From: Garcia nutans
Taxonomy: Eukaryota; Streptophyta; Magnoliopsida; Malpighiales; Euphorbiaceae
Direction of reading: 5' to 3'
Assembly (NCBI GenBank): GCA_947685225.1
Contig: CANTUV010000037.1
Coordinates: 29,407,001 to 29,471,000 of the forward strand
DNA length: 64,000 nucleotides
In this document: positions 11,634 through 21,902 of the stretch, in pieces
Layout: the number at the start of each line of letters is the position of its first letter
Position numbering within the stretch: position 1 is the stretch's first letter
Translations under genes and position numbers: made by a program
The notes under the pieces: model-generated
What the model was told of the DNA's origin: nothing
Database searches by the model: none
The model's input: the letters and a program-made list of their open reading frames with translations, nothing else

Positions 11634-11964
11634 TGTAATATCCCAAAATACACCCTAAAAGTTTGGAATAATTATTGTTGTATATGGATTTAATGTGTAT
11701 GTTTAATAAAAATCAAAAGAAGAGCAATGAGTTAATTTAATACCCCGATTTTGGTGTACATTGGAGTAGTAGTTGTGAGAAGAGATGTTGGTAAAATATG
11801 TAAGGAAAATATTATAAGAGATATATGTATATGAGGGATGATATGTATGTATGGTATTTGGAAAAATATATGGGAAATATAAAAGCAATATATAAGAGAT
11901 ATGCATATACCAACATATACATCACATATGCATAATGTATAAAGTGGTGTAGGAAAAGTAAGTT

Positions 11965-12013
<49 letters not shown>

Positions 12014-12074
12014 AAGAAAAAGAAGAAAGGAAAGTCAAAGGGAAGGTTTTGTAGTGAAGAGTTTTTGTGATATT

Positions 12075-12185
12075 TATTTTATTATTATATATATATATAT
12101 GATAAGTATGAGAAAGAGAAGAAAAGATCTTCTTTCTTCTTCTTCTTCTTCTTGCACGAGAGAGAGAGAGAGAGAGAGAGGAAGA
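12075..12185 (+). promoter_or_regulatory. LTR core promoter of C1
   Basis: TATATATATATATATGAT is followed by a CTTCTT-rich patch and a (GA)n tract, the layout also seen in C0. Transcription start is inferred to lie just downstream of the TATA run. A GTAAGT donor-like site sits at 12273. Confidence 0.5.
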
Positions 12186-12660
12186 GATGTAATTTTATCC
12201 TCATACACATCAAATCCATAGGGATTTTAAGAGAATTGAAGATGGGTATTGAAGATTTGGCATAATATTCAAGTAAGTATTCATTTCCTTGCATTGATTC
12301 CTATTGTTTGAGTTTGGATTTGATATGGTTGGTGTGTGATGATGGTGATAATGAAAGATTGAAATATATAAATATGTTGAATTGGTATTTAGATGATGAT
12401 AATTTGGGGTATTTGTGAGGATGATGATGAATTGATGAATTGTTGAGTAAGGGTTTAGTATAAATGAATTGGGGATTTGAGTAGATGATTCATAGTGATG
12501 TATATAATGATTATTATTAAGATGTATTGAAGCTATATAAGTGTTAAATTGATAGGTAATTGATGAATATAACCAACATGTTGATTAAGGGTGATGAAGT
12601 ATGAATTTTGAAGTGTTTGTGTTTTCATGGAGGAGAGTTCGAAATTCATGATTTTTGCCT

Positions 12661-12950
12661 GACACGGCCAGTGACACGGCTGTGTGGTTGGGCGTGTCAT
12701 CGGTACTGAGTTTGACGTTTGTGACACGACCATTAACACGGCCATGTTACTGAGCGTGTTATAGCTACTGTGAGAAAAAGTAATTGACACGGCAATGAAC
12801 ACGCCCGTGTTGTTAGGCGTGTCAATGTTTCTGTAAGGCAGAATGAGTGACGCGTCCAGTGACACGCCCATGTTACTGAGCGTGTCAAAGCTTCTGTATT
12901 GTTAGTTTAGGGCACGATCAGGGACACGCCCGTGTTGGTGAGCGTGTCAT
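12661..12950 (+). repeat. 63-bp minisatellite of inverted GACACG/CGTGTC arms (C1)
   Basis: Unit anchors at 12672, 12735, 12798, 12861 and 12923 give steps of 63, 63, 63 and 62. Typical unit: GACACGC, 12-base spacer, GCGTGTC, then a variable linker containing CTTCTGT or CTACTGT. Homologous to 1565-1910 and 54652-54992. Confidence 0.85.
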
Positions 12951-13101
12951 GTGTTGAGTTTGCCCTAGTTAGTTATCATTCTTATTTTCTTATATGAATA
13001 ATTACCTTTGGATTAGGTTTTGAAGAGATTTTATTGCCATAATCCAAGTGTTTGAGGATTCTTGGAAAAAGGAATTTAGATTTGGTGTGAGTTCTCTAGA
13101 G

Positions 13102-13666
13102 GTAAGTACAAACTTACATGAATGCATTCTTTTACATGATGGTGAGACTTAACACATTTAGTTATAAATGTGTTAAGTAATTTACTATATTACTAATACA
13201 ATGTGACTAATGTTATGATTTGTATAGTGTGAAAGATATGATGATCATTCAAAAAGGTATGTGCAATGCAATTTGTTATGATAAATACTCTATTGATGAA
13301 TCCAAAATATATTATGTATATTTTATTGATGAGTTGTTTTAATGTGAGTTGAGGTATGATAAGATGTAAAACCATTGTGATTGGTTATGATTATTAAATG
13401 AAATAAGTGGGGCATGTTTGCCTAAATGATGATGTTTAATGCAATTAATGAAATATACTCTCTTGATGAGATGTGGAGCCATGATTGTTGGCTATAATGA
13501 TGTTAATGAGATGATTGAGACATGGTTGCCTATTATGATTATGAAATATGAAGCCATGATTGAAATGATTGTTGGCTATAATGATGAGAATGAAATGAAT
13601 TGAGAAAGAAATGTATAAAGATATAAATGAAATGATTATGTGTCTAATGTGTTATTCAACCTTCAG
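13102..13666 (+). other. Candidate intron within LTR C1
   Basis: Donor AGAG/GTAAGTAC at 13102; acceptor CAACCTTCAG ending at 13666, preceded by CTAATGTG as a possible branch point. Ends are conserved with the other LTRs while the interior differs in length and sequence. Confidence 0.4.
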
Positions 13667-13777
13667 AGTTCTGGGTTTGGCGGCATGCCAATGAATTTCT
13701 GGATAGGTGAAAAGACCGGGTCGTAAGCCGATTCCAGTTGAAAAATGTGAAATGATAAATGTGAAATGTGAATTAAA

Positions 13778-13938
13778 AGTAACAGTCTAGCCGGGTTGAG
13801 GATTTCCTCGGGTCATCCGGGTTGAGGTCTAAGAGACTGGGTCTGTTACTAGTAACAGTCTAGCTGGGTTGAGGATCTCCTCGAGTTTAACTGAGTTGAT
13901 GGTCCAAGAGACTGGGTCTGTTACGCTATCCATGGATA
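13778..13938 (+). repeat. Tandem AACAGTC...CTGTTAC modules and TATCCATGGATA palindrome
   Basis: Two copies of a module run from GTAACAGTCTAGC(C/T)GGGTTGAGG to GAGACTGGGTCTGTTAC, with complementary GTAACAG/CTGTTAC ends. They are followed by a perfect 12-base palindrome at 13927-13938. The same series occurs on the minus strand in D1 (31783-31980) and in B. Confidence 0.65.
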
Positions 13939-14807
13939 GAGATACATGTATCGCCTACGGGCTTGATGATTATGATTATAGACCAAAGCAGTAACTCTGA
14001 ACTTTGGATAACATATTAGTGTCTTTTGGGCCCAAGTCTGTCTTTGTTCTCAATGTGATATACAAATGATGAAATAAATGAATAATGAGATCTATGGTTG
14101 GCTTTGTTGGAAATGTGATTCATGATTGGTGAATTGTGAATAATGAATTAATTGAATAAAATAAGGACATGAAATGTTATGAAGTAGGATGTGTAATATG
14201 TGTATTGATATATTCATTGTGAATATTAATGATGGAATTGTGGTTGGTGTTAATGATATCAATATATGTATATAATATATGAGATTAGTAGAGATATATG
14301 AAAAGTGTAATTAAAAAGGGAAAACATGATATGCAACTAATGGTATATGGAATTGATATATCATTATATGTTATTATTTCTGTAATGTATGTTTATATTA
14401 TATATTTGTACTACTAAGCTCTAGGGCTTAGCGCGGATGTGTAATTGCGCAGGTGAGTAGATGCTAGATCTGAAGTCTTTTGCTATGCCACGAGAAGAGT
14501 AAGAGTTTGTCGAGACCAACTAGAGGGTGATGCATACATGTATAATTTTAATTATGCTGTATTTCTGACAAGAATGTATTCATATGTATAAATGAAGTTT
14601 TGATAAAGATAAGATTATTATATATATATGTAAGATCATTAAAAGTATAATGATTTTGTAAATGTTCTTTTCATTAATGAAATATGGTTTGAACTCAGTT
14701 AAAGGTTTTTAAATTGTAACGAAAAGTGACATCCTTATACTTTATATACTTACTGTATGTATACAAGGTATATGTATAGTACTTATATAGAGTATCGGGG
14801 TGTTACA

Positions 14808-15734
14808 TTTATTTTGGTATCAGAGCTTAGGTTCGAGATTCTCGGCCTAAGTAGAATTAAAAAGAAAAGTTTTGAAAAGTTTAAATAGAATTAAAAAGGA
14901 AAAGTTTTGAAATGAAATTTGTAATACATGCATATGCATTAACACCTAGGTTGGTCTCGAACGTGGCATTATGTGATTTGTGATGTATCTGAATTACATG
15001 AAATGGATGATAGTGTGTGAATAAGATTTTATATGAAAGTAAAATTGGAAAAAAAAATGATATGGACTTATATAAGTTTAATTGATGAATTAAAGAATGG
15101 GAATTTATGCAAGTAAAGTAAAGTAAATTGTTAAATGTGTTGAGGTATAAAGAAATGAAAAGGAGAATAAAGTTGAAAATGAGTTGAAAACAAAATCAAG
15201 ATTAGAGTATGTACTCTTTCCTCTACACTTTGAATCTCTTTATAATAAAGCTTATGTTTGGTTTGTTAGAAAGAGGAAATATTGTTGGATTGTTAATATG
15301 GAAAGATATGTTATTAAAATGAAGAGAGTATGGCGGAATATTGAATGAGTTGATTAGTATAGACAAAGTGTGACTATTTAAAGTTTGGGGTATATAAAGT
15401 TAAGGTTTTGTTTAAAAGAAAAAGAGATGATATTGGTTAAGTAAGAAGATAAATTGGTATAGTTTGTATTGTTTTTTTTTTATGCAAACATTGTGATTTC
15501 AATGTTAGAAATGTGAGATGCTTGAATATTGTGAAAGCTCATGATAATGGTGGTAATATGTGACATTTGGATTTCTGAAATGAGCTTAATAATTGTGAAA
15601 ATTATATGTTTTGATGTTGCTTTGTGGTATATATATAAGATGTTTTTAAAGTTAATATTTATAAGAAATTTGGCTTATTGGATCAATTTTAATAATTAAA
15701 CTATTTGTAAACTCAGGTTTATGGTTTTTGAAAT
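14808..15734 (+). mobile_element. C1 primer site and non-coding interior
   Basis: The primer-binding site TGGTATCAGAGC is at 14815-14826. The next 900 bases have no ORF of note and resemble parts of B's interior (15500-15640 against 53500-53620, both including GTGTTTTGATGTT or a close variant), so C1 is also a non-coding element. The last 50-100 bases before B look more like a Tat LTR, and the C1 interior does not clearly resume after B at 61891. A rearrangement is likely between about 15640 and 15735. Confidence 0.6.
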
Positions 15735-15739
15735 TGAGG

Positions 15740-18448
15740 TGTAACATCCGTGATTTTGGAGAAATTAAATAAGTATTTGGAGATATAAAATTGTATATGC
15801 TCAATATATATATCTAAAGCTTATATAACATATATATATGGTATATTAATTGTATATGTTGGATTAATATATTACATACTTAATATTTAATACACATATA
15901 AGGTACTTTTGGTGTGTATATAAGATACACATTACTTGTGCATATGTGTAATATCCCAAATTTGTGAAAAGTTCTAATTTTTGAAAATTTGATAAAATAA
16001 ATTATAATTTAAATGGATAAATTAAATTAATGGTTTTAAATGAAAAATGAAGGGGTTTTAAATAAAAAAGTGGAACATATATGTGATATATATGTAAAAT
16101 ATACATAACATATAAAAGTTAACACTTTTTAAAAGAAAAGTCAAAGTAAAAGGGTATTTTGGTAATTAAATTTAAAAAATTTAAAATTAATAAAATAATT
16201 TAAAAATAAATAATTTTGGATGGAAGATAATATTTTGGGGTTTTAATTAAATAAATAAATAAATAATTAATTAATTAAAAATATATTAAAATAATAATAT
16301 ATATAAGGTTGAAAATGTGAGTGGGGGAAAGAGAAAATCAATTTTTTTTTTCATCTTCTTCTTCTATTTTCCTTCAAGGCCGACTTTCATGGCCAAAGAG
16401 GGATATTTTTAGCTTCTTCCATCATCAAATTCTTCAAGCTTTCTAGGGAATAAGAGTAGTTTTAGTGATTTTCCAACAAGTAAGTAAGCTTTATTTCCAA
16501 AATTATGAAGTTCTTTAAAGCTTATGAATATGTATGAATTGAGTTTTTGAAAGAGCATCTTATAATTGTTGTAATGGGTATGGAAGATGTTCTTTTGATG
16601 AGTAAATAATGATTTTAAGGTTTGATTAAAGAAATGGTTGAATTTAAGTTGAGTTTGGTGAAGAGAGAGAATTTAGGGTTATGAAACATTTGAGTTTTTG
16701 AAATCATGAGTTTTAATTGTGTAAATTGGTTCCAAATGTGTTGTTTTGATGCATAAACAAGGATTTTAAAACCAAATGATGGATTTAGTTAAGTTTGGAT
16801 AGAGTTTGAAGATAGTAGTATTTATTTAAGGTTTTGAAAAAGTGAATTTTCAAAGAATGATTAATTTGTTTGATTTTAATGCTTAAATCATGTTATTTAA
16901 TGATATAAGTGGTGTAAATAAGATTGAAATGATAATTGGATTGAGTTGGAATGGAGATCCTTCAATGGTGAAGGTTATGGCATTTTAGGGTTTTGAGCAT
17001 AAGCATGTGGTTAATTAATGTGATTGGTTTAAACATGCTAAAACATGTTTCTAATGATATTAATAAACTTAAAACACTAATTTAAATGGCTTGATATGGT
17101 TTTTCAAAGTTAAAGTGAGGTGAAGCTTAATTTTGGGATTTGGTTTAGAGTGATGTTTAATTATGGTTTGATGTCGAGAATACCTTAGAATGTGATATTA
17201 AATGATTATGTATGATCACATTTGGTATAGGCATTGAGGGAGGTTGATTTACTTCATCCAAGTGGTGAAGGGCAAGTTGGAAGGATAAGATTGGAGGTTG
17301 TGTTAAGCTTGCTTTAGATTGCTAGTGGAGGTATGTACAAACTTTGAATATAATGTTTATATTTGCATAACATTTGGACTTAACACATTTTGGTTGGAAA
17401 ATGTGTTAAGCTACTTGGTACATTGATTGTGTATGAATAATATGCTATGACATTTGTAATGTTATATATGTGTTAAATGCATTGTGAAAAGCCATTGATA
17501 ATGGCTAAATTGTGTAAAATGTGAAATATGTATATTATGTGAAAATACCCAAAGTAATTGGGTAATGTGTTGTGAATGCAAAAATGAGATATGTGGAATA
17601 ATGAAATGAATTGATATTGATAAAAATGAGAAAAGTGAGAAAAGTGAGAAAAGTGAGAAAAATGAGAAAAATGAGGAAAAAAAATGTGAAAATAAGGCTA
17701 TGTTCCTAGATTGAATATGTGATGATGAGAAAGAGATTAATAATGAGAAAAATGAATAAATGAAAAAAAAATGAGAAAAAGATGATATAATAAGGCAATG
17801 TGCTTAGTTTGATCATGAGAAAATGAGAAAAGTTTTGATAAAGGATCTATGAAAGAATTTGATAATGAGAAATATGAATAAAATTGTGTGCCTAGTATGT
17901 TATTCAATTTTCAGAGTTCTAGGTTTGGCGGCATGCCTATGATTGCCTACAGGCTAAACGCTGGAATGGTGAAAAGCTTGGGTCGTAAGCCAGGTCAGCT
18001 GATAAATATGATGTTTTTGGGGTGAACAGACTGGGTCTAAGCCTCAAATACTATAGTAGTCTAGCCGGGTTGAGGACCAAGATACTGGGGCCTAAGGGTC
18101 TAGCCGGGATGAGGTCCAAGAGACTAGAGCTGTTACATTATCCATGGATATATTTCCTACGGGGCTAGACACATGGTATCATTATGGACAAAAGTAGTAA
18201 CTCTGAAATTTGAATAGCATATTAGATCTTTTTGGGCCCATGTTTGTCTTTGCTTTAATGTGAATTATGAATTGTGATACAATTGAGCAATATAATGAGA
18301 TATAATGTTATGAGTTGTGATATATATATGTGTTGTGCATTGACATTACATTTGGACTATATTGTTATCAAAGTTTGTACCACTAGGCTTCTGCTTAGCG
18401 CGATTGTAATTCATCGTGCAGGTGTCATGGATGATTTTTTAGAGCCGG
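15740..18448 (+). mobile_element. B 5' LTR, left part
   Basis: Colinear with 58627-61295. It contains a second LTR-like start (TGTAATATCCC at 15947), a TATA box (TATATAAGG at about 16299), a CT-rich leader with GGCCGAC, a GTAAGT donor at 16480, a candidate intron (17331-17914), a GAGAAAAGT micro-repeat (17630-17700) and the TATCCATGGATA palindrome at 18139-18150. T1 interrupts it directly after GCCGG; the remaining 601 bases are at 51597-52197. Confidence 0.85.
17331..17914 (+). other. Candidate intron within B 5' LTR
   Basis: Donor GGAG/GTATGTAC and acceptor TATTCAATTTTCAG. In the 3' LTR the donor reads GGATGT (60200), which would abolish splicing of that copy. The acceptor is intact in both. 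Confidence 0.35.
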
Positions 18449-19139
18449 TGTGAGCGAGGATTTTTGCCCCACTCCCGGTGAAATGGTTCTTGCGACTTCG
18501 ACACTGTTTAGACTCGGGACCTTAGAGAACACGGACCTAAGTCCGAAGATAATGGAGTCGCCACCGGGATGGGCTGGGAAAAAGAAAGGGGTGGATGACT
18601 CGATTCCTAAGGAATCCCCAACCCCCTAATGGGTTCAAAAAGTTGGGTACGTGTGGGGAAGGTGAGAAATGGCCCAGCACCCCCACAATGCCCGGTTCAT
18701 TGGAACCGGTCTCCTTTGCAGGTTTTAATATTATAAAATTCTTAAGTATAACAATATTATCCATATTACATGCAACAATTAAAATAAAGCATCATTATAT
18801 TAAAATCCAAGCAATGTCCAAGCAAAGCAAATAAATGGACACCCATCCAAAGATGGAAACATGTCCTTACATCATCCATGTCTAAACTAAATAGGACACC
18901 CACCGAAAGGTGGAAACATGTCCTTTACATTGGTCTAAGATAAAAAAGCAATTTAAATTACATGATATTTAACTAATGAGGTACCCACAAAGTGGAAACA
19001 TACCTCTTACAATTATAATACTAAAACAAATAAAGAAAATATCCATCCATGATAAATTAAATAAATTAAGTATTGAAATTAAATAAATCAACCATCAAAA
19101 CATATAATAAATCTAAAATTAAATAAAGCAAGTAAAGAT

Positions 19140-20100
19140 ACAAATTAGGGTTTACTATTTCTATTTAAAGTTCTTTAATTAACATTTAGGGTTTTGGGAT
19201 TTTAGTATTATTATTGTTATTTGTTTAACCTACTGTAAAGGTTTTGTAACATTGGAATGGATTAGGGTTTTATGAATTTAAGAAAGTAGTAAGGTTTTTG
19301 GTTTAATCAAATTAGGGTTTAAGGGTGACATCATAAAATTAGGGTTTTGGAATCTTAAGACATTTAGAGTTTGTAATTCATGTTTACTGGATTGTTATTT
19401 TAGTTTTATTAGATTATAGCTTTAGGGTTTAGATTAACTAGTTTGGGGTTTTAAGTTCACTGAATTAGGGTTTACGAAAACTTAAGGTTTACTGTTTTGG
19501 TTTTTTTTTTTAGAAAGTTAGGGTTTTTGGTATTTTGGAAAACATATTTGGTTTTAGGATTTAAAAAAATAGTTTAGAGTTTTATAAAAATAATTATGAT
19601 TTTTAGAAAACATGAAGAAGATTAGAGCTTGGAGATTTAAGAAAATATTTGGAAATTTTGGGCAAAAAGTTATGGTGTAGATGAAAATAGTTCAAGGAAA
19701 ATAATTTATGGTTTTAAAACTTTTGGAAACAGAAGAGAAACAATTTTAGGGTTTCAAGGTTTTGAAAATAGAAGAGAAACAATTTAGGGTTTTAAGGTTT
19801 AGAAGAAACATTTTAGTTAAGGTTTTGGAAACAGAAGAGACAATTTAGGGTTTTAAGGTTTAGTAGAAACGTTTAAGGGTTTTTTAAGGCTTTGATCAAT
19901 TTTTATGATGAAACAATTAATTCAATTTGAATAATGAAGCTTCTGTAAAGAAATAAATATAGAAAATAGATATTCAAACCTCCGTTCGTTGGTTCCACCA
20001 AAAAATTACTTTCTAGATGAACAAAGACAAAGGTAAGGTTGCTGCCTTTGATGAATTGTTGATTACTTGCTTGTTGGTAATGTTCTTGCTAGGGTTTTCT
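19140..20100 (-). repeat. Telo-box-rich segment of Tat LTR
   Basis: TAGGGTTT (minus-strand AAACCCTA, the plant telo-box) occurs about a dozen times, for example at 19147, 19186, 19265, 19315, 19342, 19433, 19468, 19747 and 20091. Spacing is irregular, so this is neither telomeric DNA nor a tandem satellite. The same enrichment occurs in the LTRs at 42133-44407, 49391-51591 and 62951-64000. Confidence 0.75.
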
Positions 20101-20419
20101 GCCTTTTCTTTACTCCGATCCAATCCAAGTTCAAAAGTCCTATTTTCGATCACACTACTTTTTTTCGATCAATCAAAGTCCCTTAATTATGAGTTTTAAA
20201 GTGTTATTTATAGGAAAAATCATAAACCTAATTCTAATTGTTAAAGAAACTAAAATTAATTAGGAAAAGATACCAAAACCAAATAGAATTTGGTTTCGGA
20301 AAAAATTACATTGGAAAAATTTTGCTAGCAAAAACTGCGAGCGTTGGCTAAGAATTGCGAGAGCTAGCGAAGAAACTTGCAAAATTGGCTGGGAGGCCAG
20401 CCAATTCGCCGCAGGAATT

Positions 20420-20455
20420 TCCTACGGCGAAATGGCCCAAGGCCATTTCGCCCAC
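20420..20455. repeat. GGCGAAATGGCC palindrome in Tat LTR
   Basis: Arms GGCGAAATGGCC and GGCCATTTCGCC, 12 bases, flank a 3-base spacer. Related palindromes lie at about 44160-44190 and 51298-51320. GC-rich against AT-rich surroundings. Confidence 0.75.
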
Positions 20456-20719
20456 AGGAATTGAATTGGCCTTGGCCAATTCCACTTAATTTGTCGCCGA
20501 TTTTTATTTTTATTTTTATTTATTTATTATTTATTATTTTTATTTATTTATTTATTTATTTTTATTATTTTCTTTATTAACTTCACCATTTTTATTTTTA
20601 TTAAAAATTATAAATACTAAATACTAAAATAAATACTATTTAATTAAAATACCACAAAAATTATTTTAGACTATATAAAAAATAACGAAACGGACTGGGT
20701 CAAAAATTAAGGGTTTACA

Positions 20720-20734
20720 GTTTGCCCCCTCCTT
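20720..20734 (-). other. Polypurine tract of T1
   Basis: The minus strand reads AAGGAGGGGGCAAAC immediately before the LTR start TGTAAACCC. This is the priming site for plus-strand DNA synthesis and fixes this LTR as the 3' copy. Confidence 0.85.
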
Positions 20735-20839
20735 GAATGACCTGAGATTTTAGTAAAAGAGAGTGAAAAGAAATAAGACTTAACTTTTCTGAGATGGTTG
20801 AGGTTTTGGGTTCTGTACCCGATTCGAGTTCTAGACTCA

Positions 20840-21300
20840 AGGATAATTTTAGGTTCTGGACCTAAGGGTATTTTGGGTTCTAGATCCGAGCTAAGTTCTA
20901 GACTTAAAAGAGATTTTAGGTTATGGACCTAAGGATAATTTAGGTTCTGGATCCGAGATAAGTTTTGGACCTAAGAGAGATTTTAGGTTCCGGACCTAAG
21001 GGTAATTTGGGTTTTGGATCCGAGCTAAGTTCTGGACTTAAAAGAGATTTTAGGTTTTGGACCTAAGGGTAATTTGGGTTTGGACCAGAGCTAAGTTCTA
21101 GACTTAAGAGAGATTTTAGGTTCTGGACCTAAGGGTAATTTGGGTTCTAGACCCGAGCTAAGTTCTGGACTTAAAAGAGATTTTAGGTTATGGACCTAAA
21201 GGTAATTTGGGTTATGGACCCGAGCTAAGTTCTGAACTTAAAAGGGATTTTAGGTTCTGGACCTAAGGATAATTTGGATTATGGACCCGAACTAAGAGAG
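20840..21300 (-). repeat. 67-bp tandem repeat in T1 3' untranslated region
   Basis: AGATTTTAGG recurs at 20911, 20978, 21045, 21111 and 21178, with a variant near 21245: a period of 66-67 bases and about seven copies built on GGTTCTGGACCTAAGG. Tandem repeats between pol and the 3' LTR are common in Tat/Ogre elements. T3 has a different array at the equivalent place. Confidence 0.88.
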
Positions 21301-21902
21301 ATTTGATTGTCCACAAAAAATATTTATAGTCAGTAGTATACTAAAGGAATTTGCAAAAAAAGCAAAAAATTTAGCTAATTTTTACCATGCACATGCATAT
21401 ATCTTCTCTTTGCCCCCTGGTAATAGGGATTCTTGTGCTCCTACTTTGGGCAGACTCGGGACGAGCGATTTGCCTCCTTCTCCGACAGGCGATGATTTTT
21501 TCAGAGCTTTATTTGATGACCTACCACCTCCTTCTTAGTGATGTATGAATGTTGTATCAATTGAGCAATCATTGTATAATAAGTATAGAAATAATAATGA
21601 TAATATATAATGATCATTTTACTGCAACTTTTTTCTTCCTCTTTTTTTTATGTATATCATAATTATTGTGCCACAATTTCCATTTTCACATTCATAGCCG
21701 TACCAATTAGCTAAAACCAAATGAAACACGGTAATTTAAGAAATTTCGTTACTAATTCTTTTTCCTTATCAATTTTGGAATAGCATGGGTTCTTCTATAT
21801 AAATTACTTTTCACACCATAATTTCATACAGAAACCAAGAGATTTTCCACTTTAACATAAAAACTCTTTTTATCAATTCTAATCTTCCTTCATCCTTCCA
21901 CG
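21301..21902 (-). mobile_element. T1 3' region, non-coding
   Basis: Between the 67-bp array and the antisense ORF. It holds a second CTTTGCCCCCT block (21411) resembling the polypurine tract, and plus-strand TATATAA at about 21797 that could serve the antisense ORF. Nothing else recognisable. Confidence 0.5.

Larger units (their letters stand above)
11634..14807 (+). mobile_element. C1: complete Tekay-like LTR (5' LTR)
   Basis: A 3174-base LTR from TGTAATATCCC to GGGTGTTACA. Nine bases after its end lies an initiator-Met primer site, so this is the 5' LTR of a plus-strand element. It contains, in order: (AAT)n microsatellite, TATA plus CT-rich leader (about 12085-12185), 63-bp array, candidate intron, two tandem AACAGTC...CTGTTAC modules, a TATCCATGGATA palindrome and a degenerate GCGCG hairpin. 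These landmarks are shared with C0, the solo LTR, B and D1. No 3' partner is seen in the window. Confidence 0.85.
18449..20719 (-). mobile_element. T1 3' LTR
   Basis: A 2271-base LTR. On the minus strand it begins TGTAAACCC directly after the polypurine tract and ends in CTCACA. It is about 95% similar by eye to the 5' LTR at 49391-51591. It contains a GC-rich segment with palindromes (20378-20465), a conserved CCGTTCGTTGGTTCCACC block near 19982, a telo-box-rich stretch and, at 18553-18563, an 11-base match to the primer-binding site. ORFs such as 20017-20199 recur as LTR text and are not genes. Confidence 0.9.

Noticed and set aside
14815..14826. tRNA-like matches at 7880, 14815, 31030, 36898 and 52205
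   Set aside because: Only 12-13 bases match the 3' end of initiator-Met tRNA and each lies beside an LTR; they are primer-binding sites, not tRNA genes.
19140..20100. Interstitial telomere
   Set aside because: TAGGGTTT motifs are irregularly spaced and not in tandem TTTAGGG units; they recur as part of Tat LTRs.
20017..20199. 60-codon plus-strand ORF with a hydrophobic segment
   Set aside because: It is antisense LTR text that recurs at 50857 and 43777 without a conserved frame.
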